This document shows positions 17,339 through 24,952 of a stretch of DNA of 64,000 nt, in pieces; the stretch's first letter is position 1, and each line of letters opens with the position of its first letter. The stretch spans positions 10,546 to 74,545 of the forward strand of contig CAKRIL010000011.1 of NCBI GenBank assembly GCA_934343915.1, in the 5' to 3' direction. The notes under the pieces are model-generated. The model worked only from the letters and a program-made list of their open reading frames with translations. It made no database searches and was not told where the DNA came from. Origin of the DNA: an uncultured Lachnospiraceae bacterium. Lineage in GTDB: Bacteria > Bacillota > Clostridia > Lachnospirales > Lachnospiraceae. The position numbers and the translations under genes were made by a program.

Positions 17339-17415
17339 GTTGTGGAATTTTATATAACAATTCCGGACTTGTGAAGCGGGAGCGTGTCCGGAAGTGTTAT
17401 ATAAAATTCCACAAC
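17339..17415. repeat. Long hairpin with perfect 21-bp arms (copy 2 of 2)
   Basis: Arms at 17339-17359 and 17395-17415 are perfect reverse complements (outer GTTGTGGAATTTTATAT and ATATAAAATTCCACAAC). An inner stem TTCCGGAC/GTCCGGAA continues nearly without a break around the loop AGCGGGAGCG. The same flanks and loop occur in the copy at 6096-6233, while the arm sequence differs by paired changes. It lies between fruA and ptsH, 30 bp before the HPr start, with no U-tract. A transcript crossing it would fold very stably and could set a processing or stability boundary. Confidence 0.75.
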
Positions 17416-17445
17416 GTCAGGGCGACAAATGAAAGGAGAACGAAC

Positions 17446-17703
17446 ATGAAAACATTTTCTTACACAATCAAGGACGCACAGGGTATCCACGCAAGACCGG
17501 CAGGAGAGCTTGTAAAGGCAGCCAAGGGCTTTGCCAGTGAAATTAAGATTGGAAAGGGCAGCACGATGGTTGATGCCAAGAAAATATTCGGTATCATGGG
17601 ACTCGGCGCAAAGCAGGGAGATACCGTTGAGTTCAGCTTTAACGGAGAGGACGAGGAACAGGCTTACAGTGCGATAGCGGCTTTTATGGAGGCGAACTTA
17701 TAA
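17446..17703 (+). CDS. ptsH: HPr-family phosphocarrier lacking regulatory Ser46
   Basis: The product is an 85-residue HPr. The phosphorylated His15 is in GIHARPAGELVK, and fold and length are normal. At the position of the regulatory Ser46 of Firmicute HPr the sequence reads AKKIFGIMGLG, so residue 46 is Lys and residue 52 is Gly instead of Ser. It should carry phosphate from enzyme I to the fructose permease but cannot be a normal target of HPr kinase/phosphorylase. The ATG has GAAAGGAG upstream. It sits between fruA and ptsI, so it is likely pathway-dedicated. Confidence 0.92.
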   Translation: MKTFSYTIKDAQGIHARPAGELVKAAKGFASEIKIGKGSTMVDAKKIFGIMGLGAKQGDTVEFSFNGEDEEQAYSAIAAFMEANL

Positions 17704-17800
17704 TATTGGTACGAAGTATTTTGAAGGTCAATGTTGAATGGTTACGGTATGTCATAATGTATGGATGAAGTAACAGCCGACGGGATTGGAGGGTTACGGG

Positions 17801-19429
17801 ATGCAGGTTTATCACGGAAAGAGTGTTTTCGGCGGAATAGCCATAGGAAAAATCAGTGTCTTTTCAAAAAAAGAGCACAGAATTGTAAGAGTTAAGATAA
17901 ATGATACCGATGCCGAGCTGGCACGCTTTTATGCCGCAAAGCAGACAGCATTATCGCAGCTTGCAGGACTGTATGAAAAGGCATGCAGGGAGGTCGGTGA
18001 AGCAAATGCAGCGATATTTGAGGTTCACCAGATGATGCTCGAGGATGATGATTTCACGGACTCGGTCAACAACATAATCACGACACAGCAGGTCAATGCG
18101 GAGTATGCGGTGGGCGTTACGGCAGATAATTTTGCCAATATGTTCTCGGCTATGGATGATGAGTACATGCGCGGAAGAGCGGCTGATGTCAAGGATATAT
18201 CGGAACGTCTTATATCAATCTTAAAGGGCAGCAAGGAAGGAAAGCTTTCCGCTGACGAGCCTGTTATTGTGCTTGCCGAGGATCTGGCACCGTCCGAGAC
18301 CGTTCAGATGGATAAGGACAAGATTCTGTCATTTGTGACCGTGCATGGCTCTGTGAACTCACATACGGCGATTCTTGCGAGGACTATGAGCATCCCGGCA
18401 CTTGTCGATACGGGACTTACGCTGACTGAGGATATGGACGGAAAGGAAGCCATCGTCGACGGCTTCGACGGAGTGATATATATCGAGCCCGACGAGGAGA
18501 CATCCGAGAGACTCTTAAAGCGCAAGAAGGAAGAGGATGAGAAGAAGGAGCTTCTGCTTACGCTCAAGGGAAAAGAGGATGTTACACTGGACGGACAGCA
18601 CGTTATGTTGTATGCTAATATAGGCAGTACGGGCGACCTTGCCATGGTGCTTAAGAATGATGCGAGCGGAATCGGACTTTTCAGAAGTGAATTTATCTAC
18701 CTTGAAAGTGATGATTTTCCATCCGAGAATGAGCAGTTCCAGATATATAAGTCGGTTGCGGAGACAATGGCGGGTAAGAGAGTAATCATAAGAACTCTCG
18801 ACATAGGTGCGGATAAGAAGGTTGATTACTTTAACCTCGACGCGGAGGAGAATCCTGCACTCGGTTACAGGGCAATAAGAATCTGTCTTTCACAGCCTGA
18901 GATATTCAAGACACAGCTTCGTGCGATACTCCGTGCCGGCGTGTACGGAAACATTGCAGTCATGTATCCGATGATTACCTCGGTGGATGAGGTGAGAAAA
19001 ATAAAGGAAATCATGAATGAGGTAAAGGCGGAGCTCAAGGAGCAGGGCATCGCCTATGCGGATGTGCTTGAGGGAATTATGATAGAGACACCTGCGGCGG
19101 TTATGGTGAGTGATGAGCTTGCGAAGGAGGTTGATTTTTTCAGTATCGGAACTAATGACCTCACGCAGTACACGCTTGCTGTTGACAGACAGAATCCGAA
19201 GCTTGATGACTTCTATAATCCGCATCATCCGGCAGTGTTAAAAATGATACGGATGACAGTCGAGAATGCTCATAAGGCAGGAATATGGGCAGGAATCTGC
19301 GGCGAGCTCGGAGCTGACACCACACTCACGGAGGAGTTTATCAGAATGGGTGTCGATGAGCTGTCGGTATCACCGGGAAGGGTATTGCCAATCAGAAAAA
19401 TTATCAGAGAGACATCACTGAAAAAATAA
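17801..19429 (+). CDS. ptsI: PTS enzyme I (phosphoenolpyruvate-protein phosphotransferase)
   Basis: The product is a 542-residue enzyme I. The swivelling domain carries the active His in GSVNSHTAILARTMSIPALV, and the PEP-binding barrel has GIGLFRSEFIYLE, RTLDIGADKK, FFSIGTNDLTQYTLAVDR and the C-terminal GICGEL. It transfers phosphate from PEP to HPr. The ATG at 17801 follows GGAGGG; a TTG at 17786 begins inside that site. It is 97 bp downstream of the HPr gene within the fructose locus. Whether this is the only enzyme I of the cell cannot be told here. Confidence 0.95.
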   Translation: MQVYHGKSVFGGIAIGKISVFSKKEHRIVRVKINDTDAELARFYAAKQTALSQLAGLYEKACREVGEANAAIFEVHQMMLEDDDFTDSVNNIITTQQVNAEYAVGVTADNFANMFSAMDDEYMRGRAADVKDISERLISILKGSKEGKLSADEPVIVLAEDLAPSETVQMDKDKILSFVTVHGSVNSHTAILARTMSIPALVDTGLTLTEDMDGKEAIVDGFDGVIYIEPDEETSERLLKRKKEEDEKKELLLTLKGKEDVTLDGQHVMLYANIGSTGDLAMVLKNDASGIGLFRSEFIYLESDDFPSENEQFQIYKSVAETMAGKRVIIRTLDIGADKKVDYFNLDAEENPALGYRAIRICLSQPEIFKTQLRAILRAGVYGNIAVMYPMITSVDEVRKIKEIMNEVKAELKEQGIAYADVLEGIMIETPAAVMVSDELAKEVDFFSIGTNDLTQYTLAVDRQNPKLDDFYNPHHPAVLKMIRMTVENAHKAGIWAGICGELGADTTLTEEFIRMGVDELSVSPGRVLPIRKIIRETSLKK

Positions 19430-19482
19430 TTATGTTATAAAAGAAATATAGTATTTTTGTCTCAGCAGTTGGAGGAAAATAA

Positions 19483-20247
19483 ATGTTGACGGAAAGACGG
19501 CAGGAAGAGATTGTACGATTGGTATATGAGAGGGAGAGCATAACGGTTGCGGAGCTCAAGGAGATACTTGGCACCTCCGAATCAACAATCAGGCGTGATA
19601 TCATTGCGCTTGACAAGGAGGGTAGACTTACCAAGGTGTTCGGTGGTGCGATAGCACTTCATCAGGCACAGATTGTGAACAAGGAGCTCTCCATGGTTCA
19701 GAAGCAGGAGCTTCAGACCGTGGAAAAACAGGCAATCGCGAAATATGCAGCTTCTCTCATTGAACCTGATGACTGTGTATATCTCGATGCCGGAACCACG
19801 ACAGGCTGGATGATAGAGTATATAAGAGAGGAAAAGGCAACCTATGTGACCAATGCGCTTTCGCATGCAAAGCGTCTTGCGGACAAGGGGTTCAGCGTAA
19901 TACTGATTGGCGGTGAGCCTAAGAGCTCAACGGATGCCATTGTCGGGGCAGAGGCTGTCTTAAACCTTCAAAAATACCATTTCAGCAAGGGCTTCTTCGG
20001 AGTGAACGGAGTTGACAGAACCAGCGGCTTTACAACGCCTGACGCAAAGGAAGCCATGGTAAAGCAGGTGGCTGTAAAGAACACCCAGTCGGCACACAGA
20101 TATTTCCTCACAACCTCCGCAAAGTTCGGCGAGGTGTATGCGGTTACATTCGCTGGCTTCGAGGGCGGGGTGATACTCACAGAGGACAACGTGAGCGAGG
20201 TGCTGCCGAAGAGCATTGCGGTTGTGAATGTGAATGAGCAAAATTAA
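19483..20247 (+). CDS. DeoR-family regulator, probable fructose operon repressor
   Basis: The product is a 254-residue DeoR/GlpR-type regulator. The N-terminal HTH has RQEEIVRLVYERESITVAEL and TSESTIRRDI. The C-terminal sugar-phosphate sensor has YLDAGTTTGWMIEYI, VTNALSHAKRLADKGF and GGEPKSSTDAIVG. ATG 19483 follows GGAGGAAA. It closes the fruK-fruA-ptsH-ptsI locus, so it is a likely FruR responding to fructose 1-phosphate. The effector is inferred from context. Confidence 0.9.
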   Translation: MLTERRQEEIVRLVYERESITVAELKEILGTSESTIRRDIIALDKEGRLTKVFGGAIALHQAQIVNKELSMVQKQELQTVEKQAIAKYAASLIEPDDCVYLDAGTTTGWMIEYIREEKATYVTNALSHAKRLADKGFSVILIGGEPKSSTDAIVGAEAVLNLQKYHFSKGFFGVNGVDRTSGFTTPDAKEAMVKQVAVKNTQSAHRYFLTTSAKFGEVYAVTFAGFEGGVILTEDNVSEVLPKSIAVVNVNEQN

Positions 20248-20257
20248 AACCTGACGA

Positions 20258-20486
20258 GTATAATGGATTATATTTATACATATCGGCTCCGTTGTACGAA
20301 GTAAGATGTTCTAAGAACTCTGCAGAAGTTATCTATGCATTTCGCCAACGCTGCCAAACGCACATCCTTGTGCTATGGCAGCTAAAACGGCATCCGTGCC
20401 GTTTCTTGGCTGTGTATTTAACAGAGTTCTAAGAACATCTGTACTTCTCCCAAAAGTCGCGATATGTATAAATATAATCATTATAC
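20258..20486. repeat. Nested inverted-repeat element, copy A
   Basis: Ends at 20258-20285 and 20460-20486 pair with one bulge (inner end TATTTATACATATC with GATATGTATAAATA). A second perfect 19-bp pair lies inside: AGATGTTCTAAGAACTCTG near 20303 and its complement near 20423. The centre has a hairpin at 20350-20382 (GCTGCCA/TGGCAGC enclosing GCACA/TGTGC), then AAACGGCA-TCCG-TGCCGTTT. Four other copies share the fixed words CTCCGTTGTACGAAG and TTCTCCCAAAAGTCG. It lies in the 474-bp gap after the DeoR gene; no gene is seen there. Confidence 0.85.
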
Positions 20487-20629
20487 ATAGTTTGGTCTTA
20501 AATGTTTTTAAACATAATTTCATAGGTAATTTATCTGGTGGGACAGTCGGTAAAAATAATTGCAACTCCGAATTCTCTGAGCATATGGTATAAGTGCTTG
20601 GAGGGTTCGGTTTTTTTGTAAAAAATAAG

Positions 20630-20658
20630 TTGCAAACATTTGTTCGATGCTGTATAAT
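20630..20658 (+). promoter_or_regulatory. Sigma-A promoter with LexA/DinR box (methyltransferase gene)
   Basis: TTGCAA and TATAAT are 17 bp apart. Between them GCAAACATTTGTTCG (20632-20646) reads CGAACAAATGTTTGC on the other strand, matching the Firmicute LexA consensus CGAACRNRYGTTYC except the last base. The same promoter-box unit recurs at 22182. LexA repression and DNA-damage induction are inferred. Confidence 0.75.
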
Positions 20659-20721
20659 GCTTTGTGTGGAGCAGTTAAGTATTATTTAAGGGGATATGGT
20701 TTTATTGTGGAGAACATGACT

Positions 20722-21435
20722 ATGGATAAAAAATATAATGATTCATTAAAATTTTGGAACAGTGCATTTGATATGGACGATAAGGCGAAAGAAGAATACG
20801 CTGAAAAAATCAATCCGGAAACAGATTGGAGAAATCTGGCTTCTTCGGACAAGCTGGCGGATATTATTATAAATAATTTATCAGATAAAAAAAGAGTTTT
20901 GGACTATGGCTGTGGTGAGGGCTGGGCAGGAATTATACTGAAGAAGTCGGGATGCGAGGAGGTAACCTGCGTCGATGCTGCAGAGAATGCAGTTAAGCTG
21001 GCATCTTTTTTCAGAGATATATTTAAAATATCTGAGGGATTTACTGCACAGTGTGTTTCAACCGATTGGATAGAAAAATCGCCGGAAGCGGTTTTTGACG
21101 GATTATTTTGTTGTAACGTCATTGATGTTGTACCGGAAGAAGCGGCAGAAAATATTATAAAGAATATCGCAAGAATTACTACAGATGATGCCGTAATCTT
21201 GATAGGAATGAATTACTATATTGAACCGGTAAGCTGTCCTGAGAAGAATGTAGAGGTAAGAAATAAGAATGAATTATATGTAAATGGAGTTTTAAGGATG
21301 GTCTCGAGGACGGATGATGAATGGAAAAAGATATTTGAAAGATACTTTAATATAGATTCTGTAGAGTATTATGCCTGGCCGGGCGAGAAAGAAGAAAAAA
21401 GACGTGTGTTTTGTCTCAGCAGGAAAACGTATTGA
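20722..21435 (+). CDS. Class I SAM-dependent methyltransferase under a LexA-type box
   Basis: The product is a 237-residue Rossmann-fold methyltransferase. Motif I is VLDYGCGEGWAGIILKKSG, followed by VTCVDAAENAVKLAS and the motif IV region DGLFCCNVIDVVPEEAAENI. The N-terminus (KYNDSLKFWNSAFDMDDKAK) resembles small-molecule or protein methyltransferases of clostridia; the substrate is not recognisable. ATG 20722 is nine bases after GGAG. A strong promoter with a LexA-like box lies 64-92 bp upstream, so it may belong to the SOS regulon. Confidence 0.85.
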   Translation: MDKKYNDSLKFWNSAFDMDDKAKEEYAEKINPETDWRNLASSDKLADIIINNLSDKKRVLDYGCGEGWAGIILKKSGCEEVTCVDAAENAVKLASFFRDIFKISEGFTAQCVSTDWIEKSPEAVFDGLFCCNVIDVVPEEAAENIIKNIARITTDDAVILIGMNYYIEPVSCPEKNVEVRNKNELYVNGVLRMVSRTDDEWKKIFERYFNIDSVEYYAWPGEKEEKRRVFCLSRKTY

Positions 21436-21455
21436 AGAAATATAAGACCCTACGG

Positions 21456-21492
21456 AGCGTAGAATCCGCATGAATTCACCATTTTCTACGCT
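21456..21492. terminator. Hairpin between methyltransferase and XRE genes
   Basis: AGCGTAGAA and TTCTACGCT pair around a 19-nt loop just after the methyltransferase stop. There is no U-run, so it may be a weak terminator or an mRNA stability hairpin. Confidence 0.45.
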
Positions 21493-21551
21493 GTGTGGGT
21501 GTGATTTCTGATGGAATTGAAGGATAATCTGCTCAGAAAGGAGGCAGCCTG

Positions 21552-22157
21552 ATGGATCAGATTTTGATTGGAAAGTTCATTGCGAGCGAGAGAAAGAGAA
21601 AAGGTTACACGCAAAAGCAGCTTTCCGAAAAATTGGGAATCAGTGATAAGACAATCTCAAAATGGGAGCGTGGAAACGGTTTTCCGGAGGTGTCACTGCT
21701 CTTACCGTTATGTAATGAACTTGACATTACGGTGAATGAGCTTTTATCCGGGGAGAGAGTTTCCGAGGAAGATTATCGTAAGAAAGCGGAGGAAAATATG
21801 GTGAATTTAGTGAGAGAGGCTCAGGAGAGCAAAAAGAAAATAATATTATCGGCAATGACAGCATTGCTTGTGATTGTGGCGGCAACGCCTATGTTCGTTG
21901 TATCGGGTGCGATTGAGATGGACACATGGGTTAGGATTACACTAATCGGAATAGGGATTGTGGTTATTGTAATCGGTATCGCGATTGCATGCGTACTTGA
22001 CCGCGATGCAGGTGCTTATGAATGTCCGGAGTGCAGCACGCGATTTGTTCCCGACATGAAGGACTATATTATGGGAGCACATACAATTACGAAGCGTAAG
22101 CTTGTGTGCCCGAACTGCGGGGCACATAGGTATTGCAGGAAAGTGCTGACAAAGTGA
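21552..22157 (+). CDS. XRE regulator with two membrane segments and a zinc-ribbon tail
   Basis: The product has 201 residues. Residues 5-65 are an XRE HTH (ASERKRKGYTQKQLSEKLGI, SDKTISKWERG). A linker leads to two hydrophobic spans at about 98-118 and 128-150. The C-terminus has cysteine pairs CPEC and CPNC spaced like a zinc ribbon. The form is common in clostridia, where such proteins are thought to regulate adjacent membrane functions. ATG 21552 follows AAAGGAGG. It lies between two genes with LexA-type promoters. Target and signal are unknown. Confidence 0.88.
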   Translation: MDQILIGKFIASERKRKGYTQKQLSEKLGISDKTISKWERGNGFPEVSLLLPLCNELDITVNELLSGERVSEEDYRKKAEENMVNLVREAQESKKKIILSAMTALLVIVAATPMFVVSGAIEMDTWVRITLIGIGIVVIVIGIAIACVLDRDAGAYECPECSTRFVPDMKDYIMGAHTITKRKLVCPNCGAHRYCRKVLTK

Positions 22158-22181
22158 TTTTTCCTGGCTGAACAAAAAATG

Positions 22182-22210
22182 TTGCAAACATTTGTTCGAT
22201 AATGTATAAT
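22182..22210 (+). promoter_or_regulatory. Sigma-A promoter with LexA/DinR box (DinB-family gene)
   Basis: TTGCAA and TATAAT, 17 bp apart, enclose CAAACATTTGTTCG (22185-22198), identical to the box at 20633. The downstream gene encodes a DinB-family protein, a class named for a damage-inducible Bacillus gene, which supports SOS control. Confidence 0.8.
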
Positions 22211-22263
22211 ACTTTTATGGAACAGTTAAGGGATATTCATATGGAGAAGGGATGTGAAAGGCA

Positions 22264-22977
22264 GTGACTAAGGAGGATTTATTTGCACCGATAAGAGAGC
22301 GGTACGGCGAGCTGAAGGAGGCACTCAAGGGAACTGATTTGGAGAGGATAAGGGAGCTTACCCTGGAGGTTCATGCGATGGTGCATCCTGCCGAGATTTC
22401 GGGCAGGAAGGAAAATACGATTGCAGACTATGTTCTTAACTATATGATGAAGGGCAATCAGAATGCACTTGTCCCGAGGGAGGATTACGATGTCGACCTG
22501 CACTATGCCGGGACGAGGACGGTGCCAATGTGCTGGCAGTTCTGGCACACATACCGAATCGAGGATTTGGTGAGCAATATTTTGATGGTCAACGGAGAAC
22601 AGATTTTTAATGATGAATGGCAGAGGAAAATCGGTTCACCGATTACAGATACGGGTAACGCGCTTGAGCTTGACGAGGCGGTTGCTTTCGGAAAGTCAAT
22701 CAATGTCGATGCACTTTACGAGTACATGATTACGGTCGGAAAGAATACAAGGGAAATACTCGCAGGGCTCACTCTCGAGCAGATTAATTCAATGGTTCCG
22801 GCAGAGTGGGTGATGCGTATTCTCGAGGAGGGCGGCGTGACTACGGATTTCCGTTCAGTGTGGCTCTTGGTATACTGGGGGAGACTTACAAGGGGCGGAA
22901 TGATATTGACACCGATGACGGATCATCATATGATGCACCTTCCGCCTTGTATCAACAATCTGCCGATTTTGGAGTAA
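22264..22977 (+). CDS. DinB-family protein
   Basis: The product is a 237-residue protein of the DinB/YfiT-like four-helix bundle. Metal-ligand candidates are FWHTYRIEDLV near residue 89 and TDHHMMHLPPC near 223, with DEWQRKIGSP between. DinB-type proteins are putative thiol-dependent metalloenzymes; B. subtilis dinB is DNA-damage inducible, but molecular function is mostly unknown. The start is GTG at 22264, after GGAGAAGGG and GAAAGG. The promoter upstream carries a LexA box. The next gene is a DNA alkylation repair-like protein, in line with a damage response. Confidence 0.85.
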   Translation: MTKEDLFAPIRERYGELKEALKGTDLERIRELTLEVHAMVHPAEISGRKENTIADYVLNYMMKGNQNALVPREDYDVDLHYAGTRTVPMCWQFWHTYRIEDLVSNILMVNGEQIFNDEWQRKIGSPITDTGNALELDEAVAFGKSINVDALYEYMITVGKNTREILAGLTLEQINSMVPAEWVMRILEEGGVTTDFRSVWLLVYWGRLTRGGMILTPMTDHHMMHLPPCINNLPILE

Positions 22978-22979
22978 AT

Positions 22980-23027
22980 GTGTATAGCATGTTATATTTA
23001 TACTTATCGCGACTTTTGGGAGAAGCT
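22980..23027. repeat. Half copy of the nested inverted-repeat element
   Basis: Directly after the DinB stop, one arm begins GTGTATAGCATGTTATAT and runs into CGACTTTTGGGAGAAGCT, the inverse of the right end of the copy at 31549. The second arm and the core are missing, so it is a truncated insertion. The remaining gap to 23217 shows no gene. Confidence 0.7.
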
Positions 23028-23217
23028 CGATTATGATTTTTCCGTCTGCTCTCTAAGATGGGGACGGGATGATGAAAATGAGAATTGTGAGGCGAGAGAG
23101 TAAATATGCTTGCATAATTGACAAACGGCGGAATTATTGAGTGAGCTGTGCTCATGAGCATTGCTCACGATATAACAAAAATATTGAAAGAAGAAAATCT
23201 TCCATTATGGAGGTCAC

Positions 23218-24000
23218 ATGCTCAAGTACATAAGAAACGAACTTATTAATATGTCTGACAAGGGAAATTATGCCACGTTCACAGCGTCACTCATCCCCGG
23301 ATGCGATAATGTCATCGGTGTGAGGCAGCCGATATTAAAAAAATATGCAAAGCAGCTTGTAGCCGGGAATGAGGATTTCAGGCAGCTCATTTTAGAGCCT
23401 GACATCTACCACGAGGAGACTCTTCTGAGAGGGTATGTAATCGGCTGCGGAACAGCAAAGGAAAAGAACTTTGACAGAGCGCTGGCTGACCTTGAACAGT
23501 TCGTGCCGCTTGTGAACAACTGGGCTGTGAACGATGGCTTCTGCGTGGAATTTAAGGTTATGGATAGGTTTAGGGACGAGTTTTTGCCGTATATAAGGGA
23601 ATGTACGATGTCGTATGATGAGTACAGGGCGAGAGTGGGACTTATCATGCTGCTTGACCATTATCTCAAGATTGATGAGTTTGGGAATAAGAAGCTGAGA
23701 ATGAAAAAGGTTACTCGTGAGGATATATATGTGAATGGTGAGAGGACCACAGGAAAATATCTCGAGGAGATATTATCTCTTGTGAACAGGGACCTTTCGG
23801 GCAACGGATATTACACGCAGATGGCAGCAGGATGGCTGCTTGCGGAGTGCTTTGTGACATTTCCGGCAAGAATATGGGAATTTCTCGCAGACAAGGAGCA
23901 TTTGAGGCTTGATAACGTATCATACAGGAAGGCGGTAAACAAGATATGTGAATCGCTCACACCCGACAAAGAAGTGAAGGCGATGGTGAGAAGGCTGTAA
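23218..24000 (+). CDS. DNA alkylation repair protein (AlkD-like, HEAT repeats)
   Basis: The product is a 260-residue helical protein of the AlkD/DNA_alkylation HEAT-repeat family. Typical segments are GVRQPILKKYAKQL near residue 36, FVPLVNNWAVNDGFCVEFK near 100 and YYTQMAAGWLLAECFVTFP near 200. AlkD family members excise alkylated bases, but clostridial homologues are uncharacterised. The ATG follows TTATGGAGGTCAC. Position next to the LexA-boxed dinB-like gene suggests a damage function, though it has its own leader of about 240 bp. Confidence 0.88.
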   Translation: MLKYIRNELINMSDKGNYATFTASLIPGCDNVIGVRQPILKKYAKQLVAGNEDFRQLILEPDIYHEETLLRGYVIGCGTAKEKNFDRALADLEQFVPLVNNWAVNDGFCVEFKVMDRFRDEFLPYIRECTMSYDEYRARVGLIMLLDHYLKIDEFGNKKLRMKKVTREDIYVNGERTTGKYLEEILSLVNRDLSGNGYYTQMAAGWLLAECFVTFPARIWEFLADKEHLRLDNVSYRKAVNKICESLTPDKEVKAMVRRL

Positions 24001-24038
24001 TTGTGTATGAGAAAATATAGAGAAGGCGGTGCGATTTC

Positions 24039-24826
24039 ATGATTATAACGGACAAAAACATAGATGGCGGTAAATCCTTTGACTGGGGAAGAGTTTCGAG
24101 TGAATATGCAAAGTACAGGGACATATACCCTGAGGAGTTCTATAAAAAGATTGTGGACAGAGGTTTGTGCGTTAAAGGACAGTGTATTCTGGACTTGGGA
24201 ACGGGTACGGGAGTCCTTCCGAGAAACATGTATATCACTACGGCGGAAAGTGGATTGGAACGGATATATCCGAGGAACAGATAAATCAGGCAAGGTCACT
24301 TTCTGAGGGAATGGATATAGATTATTATGAGGCTGCGACGGAAGATATTGATTTTCCGGCGGATTCGTTCGATGTCATCACGGCATGTCAGTGTTTTTGG
24401 TATTTTAAGCATGAGCTTGTGATGCCGAAGCTCTATAAGATGTTAAAAAAAGATGGCAGACTGCTGGTACTTTACATGGCGTGGCTTCCGTATGAGGATA
24501 CTATTGCCGGGGCAAGTGAAAAGCTGGTTTTAAAGTACAGTCCTAAGTGGAGCGGCGCGGGTGAGACAATGCACCCGATACATATTCCTGAGTGCTATGA
24601 AGAGAGCTTTGACATTGTGGCACATGAGGAGTACCCTCTGAAGGTACATTTTACAAGGGAATCGTGGAACGGCAGAATGAAGGCATGCCGCGGCGTGGGA
24701 GCTTCACTGTCTAAGGAGGAGATTACAAGGTGGGAGGACGAGCACAGAAGGCTTCTCACGGAAATCGCACCAGAGGAGTTTGATGTCCTGCATTATGCGG
24801 CGTTTGTGGAGCTGAAAAAGAAATAG
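24039..24826 (+). pseudogene. SAM-dependent methyltransferase broken by a 2-bp frameshift
   Basis: Two frames together make one methyltransferase of about 260 residues. The first frame (from 24039) gives FDWGRVSSEYAKYRDIYPEE and motif I CILDLGTGTGVLPRNMY, then leaves the family and stops at 24284. The second frame resumes with YHYGGKWIGTDISEEQINQA and continues through ITACQCFWYF to 24826. The join is at about 24228-24234, where GTATATC stands in place of GTATC: an extra TA in a TA run. The start has GAAGGCGG upstream. It is a true recent mutation, phase variation or an assembly error. Confidence 0.8.
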
Positions 24827-24874
24827 AATGATTAGGCAGAATCGCAGGCAGAGCCTATGAGCTGCAAGGAGAAA

Positions 24875-24937
24875 AGTTTGAAAATAAAATTTTCAAACTA
24901 CTTATTGGTGGCAGTACTGCAAGCGACGCTTGCAGTA
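24875..24937 (+). repeat. Tandem-hairpin leader repeat, copy 1 of 2
   Basis: Two perfect hairpins stand in series. AGTTTGAAAAT/ATTTTCAAACT has an AAA loop, and TACTGCAAGC/GCTTGCAGTA has a GAC loop. They are joined by ACTTATTGGTGGCAG and end about 15 bp before the ATG of the HD-GYP gene, just before its GGGGG ribosome site. The copy at 31863-31925 is identical in stems and linker; only loop bases differ. Confidence 0.8.
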
Positions 24938-24952
24938 TGCAGGGGGATAAAA

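Noticed and set aside
24857..24952. N-terminal extension KFSNYLLVAVLQ of the HD-GYP protein (and the like before dtd)
   Set aside because: It is translation of the tandem-hairpin leader. Both proteins have proper starts after good ribosome sites, and dtd has normal length only from 31944.
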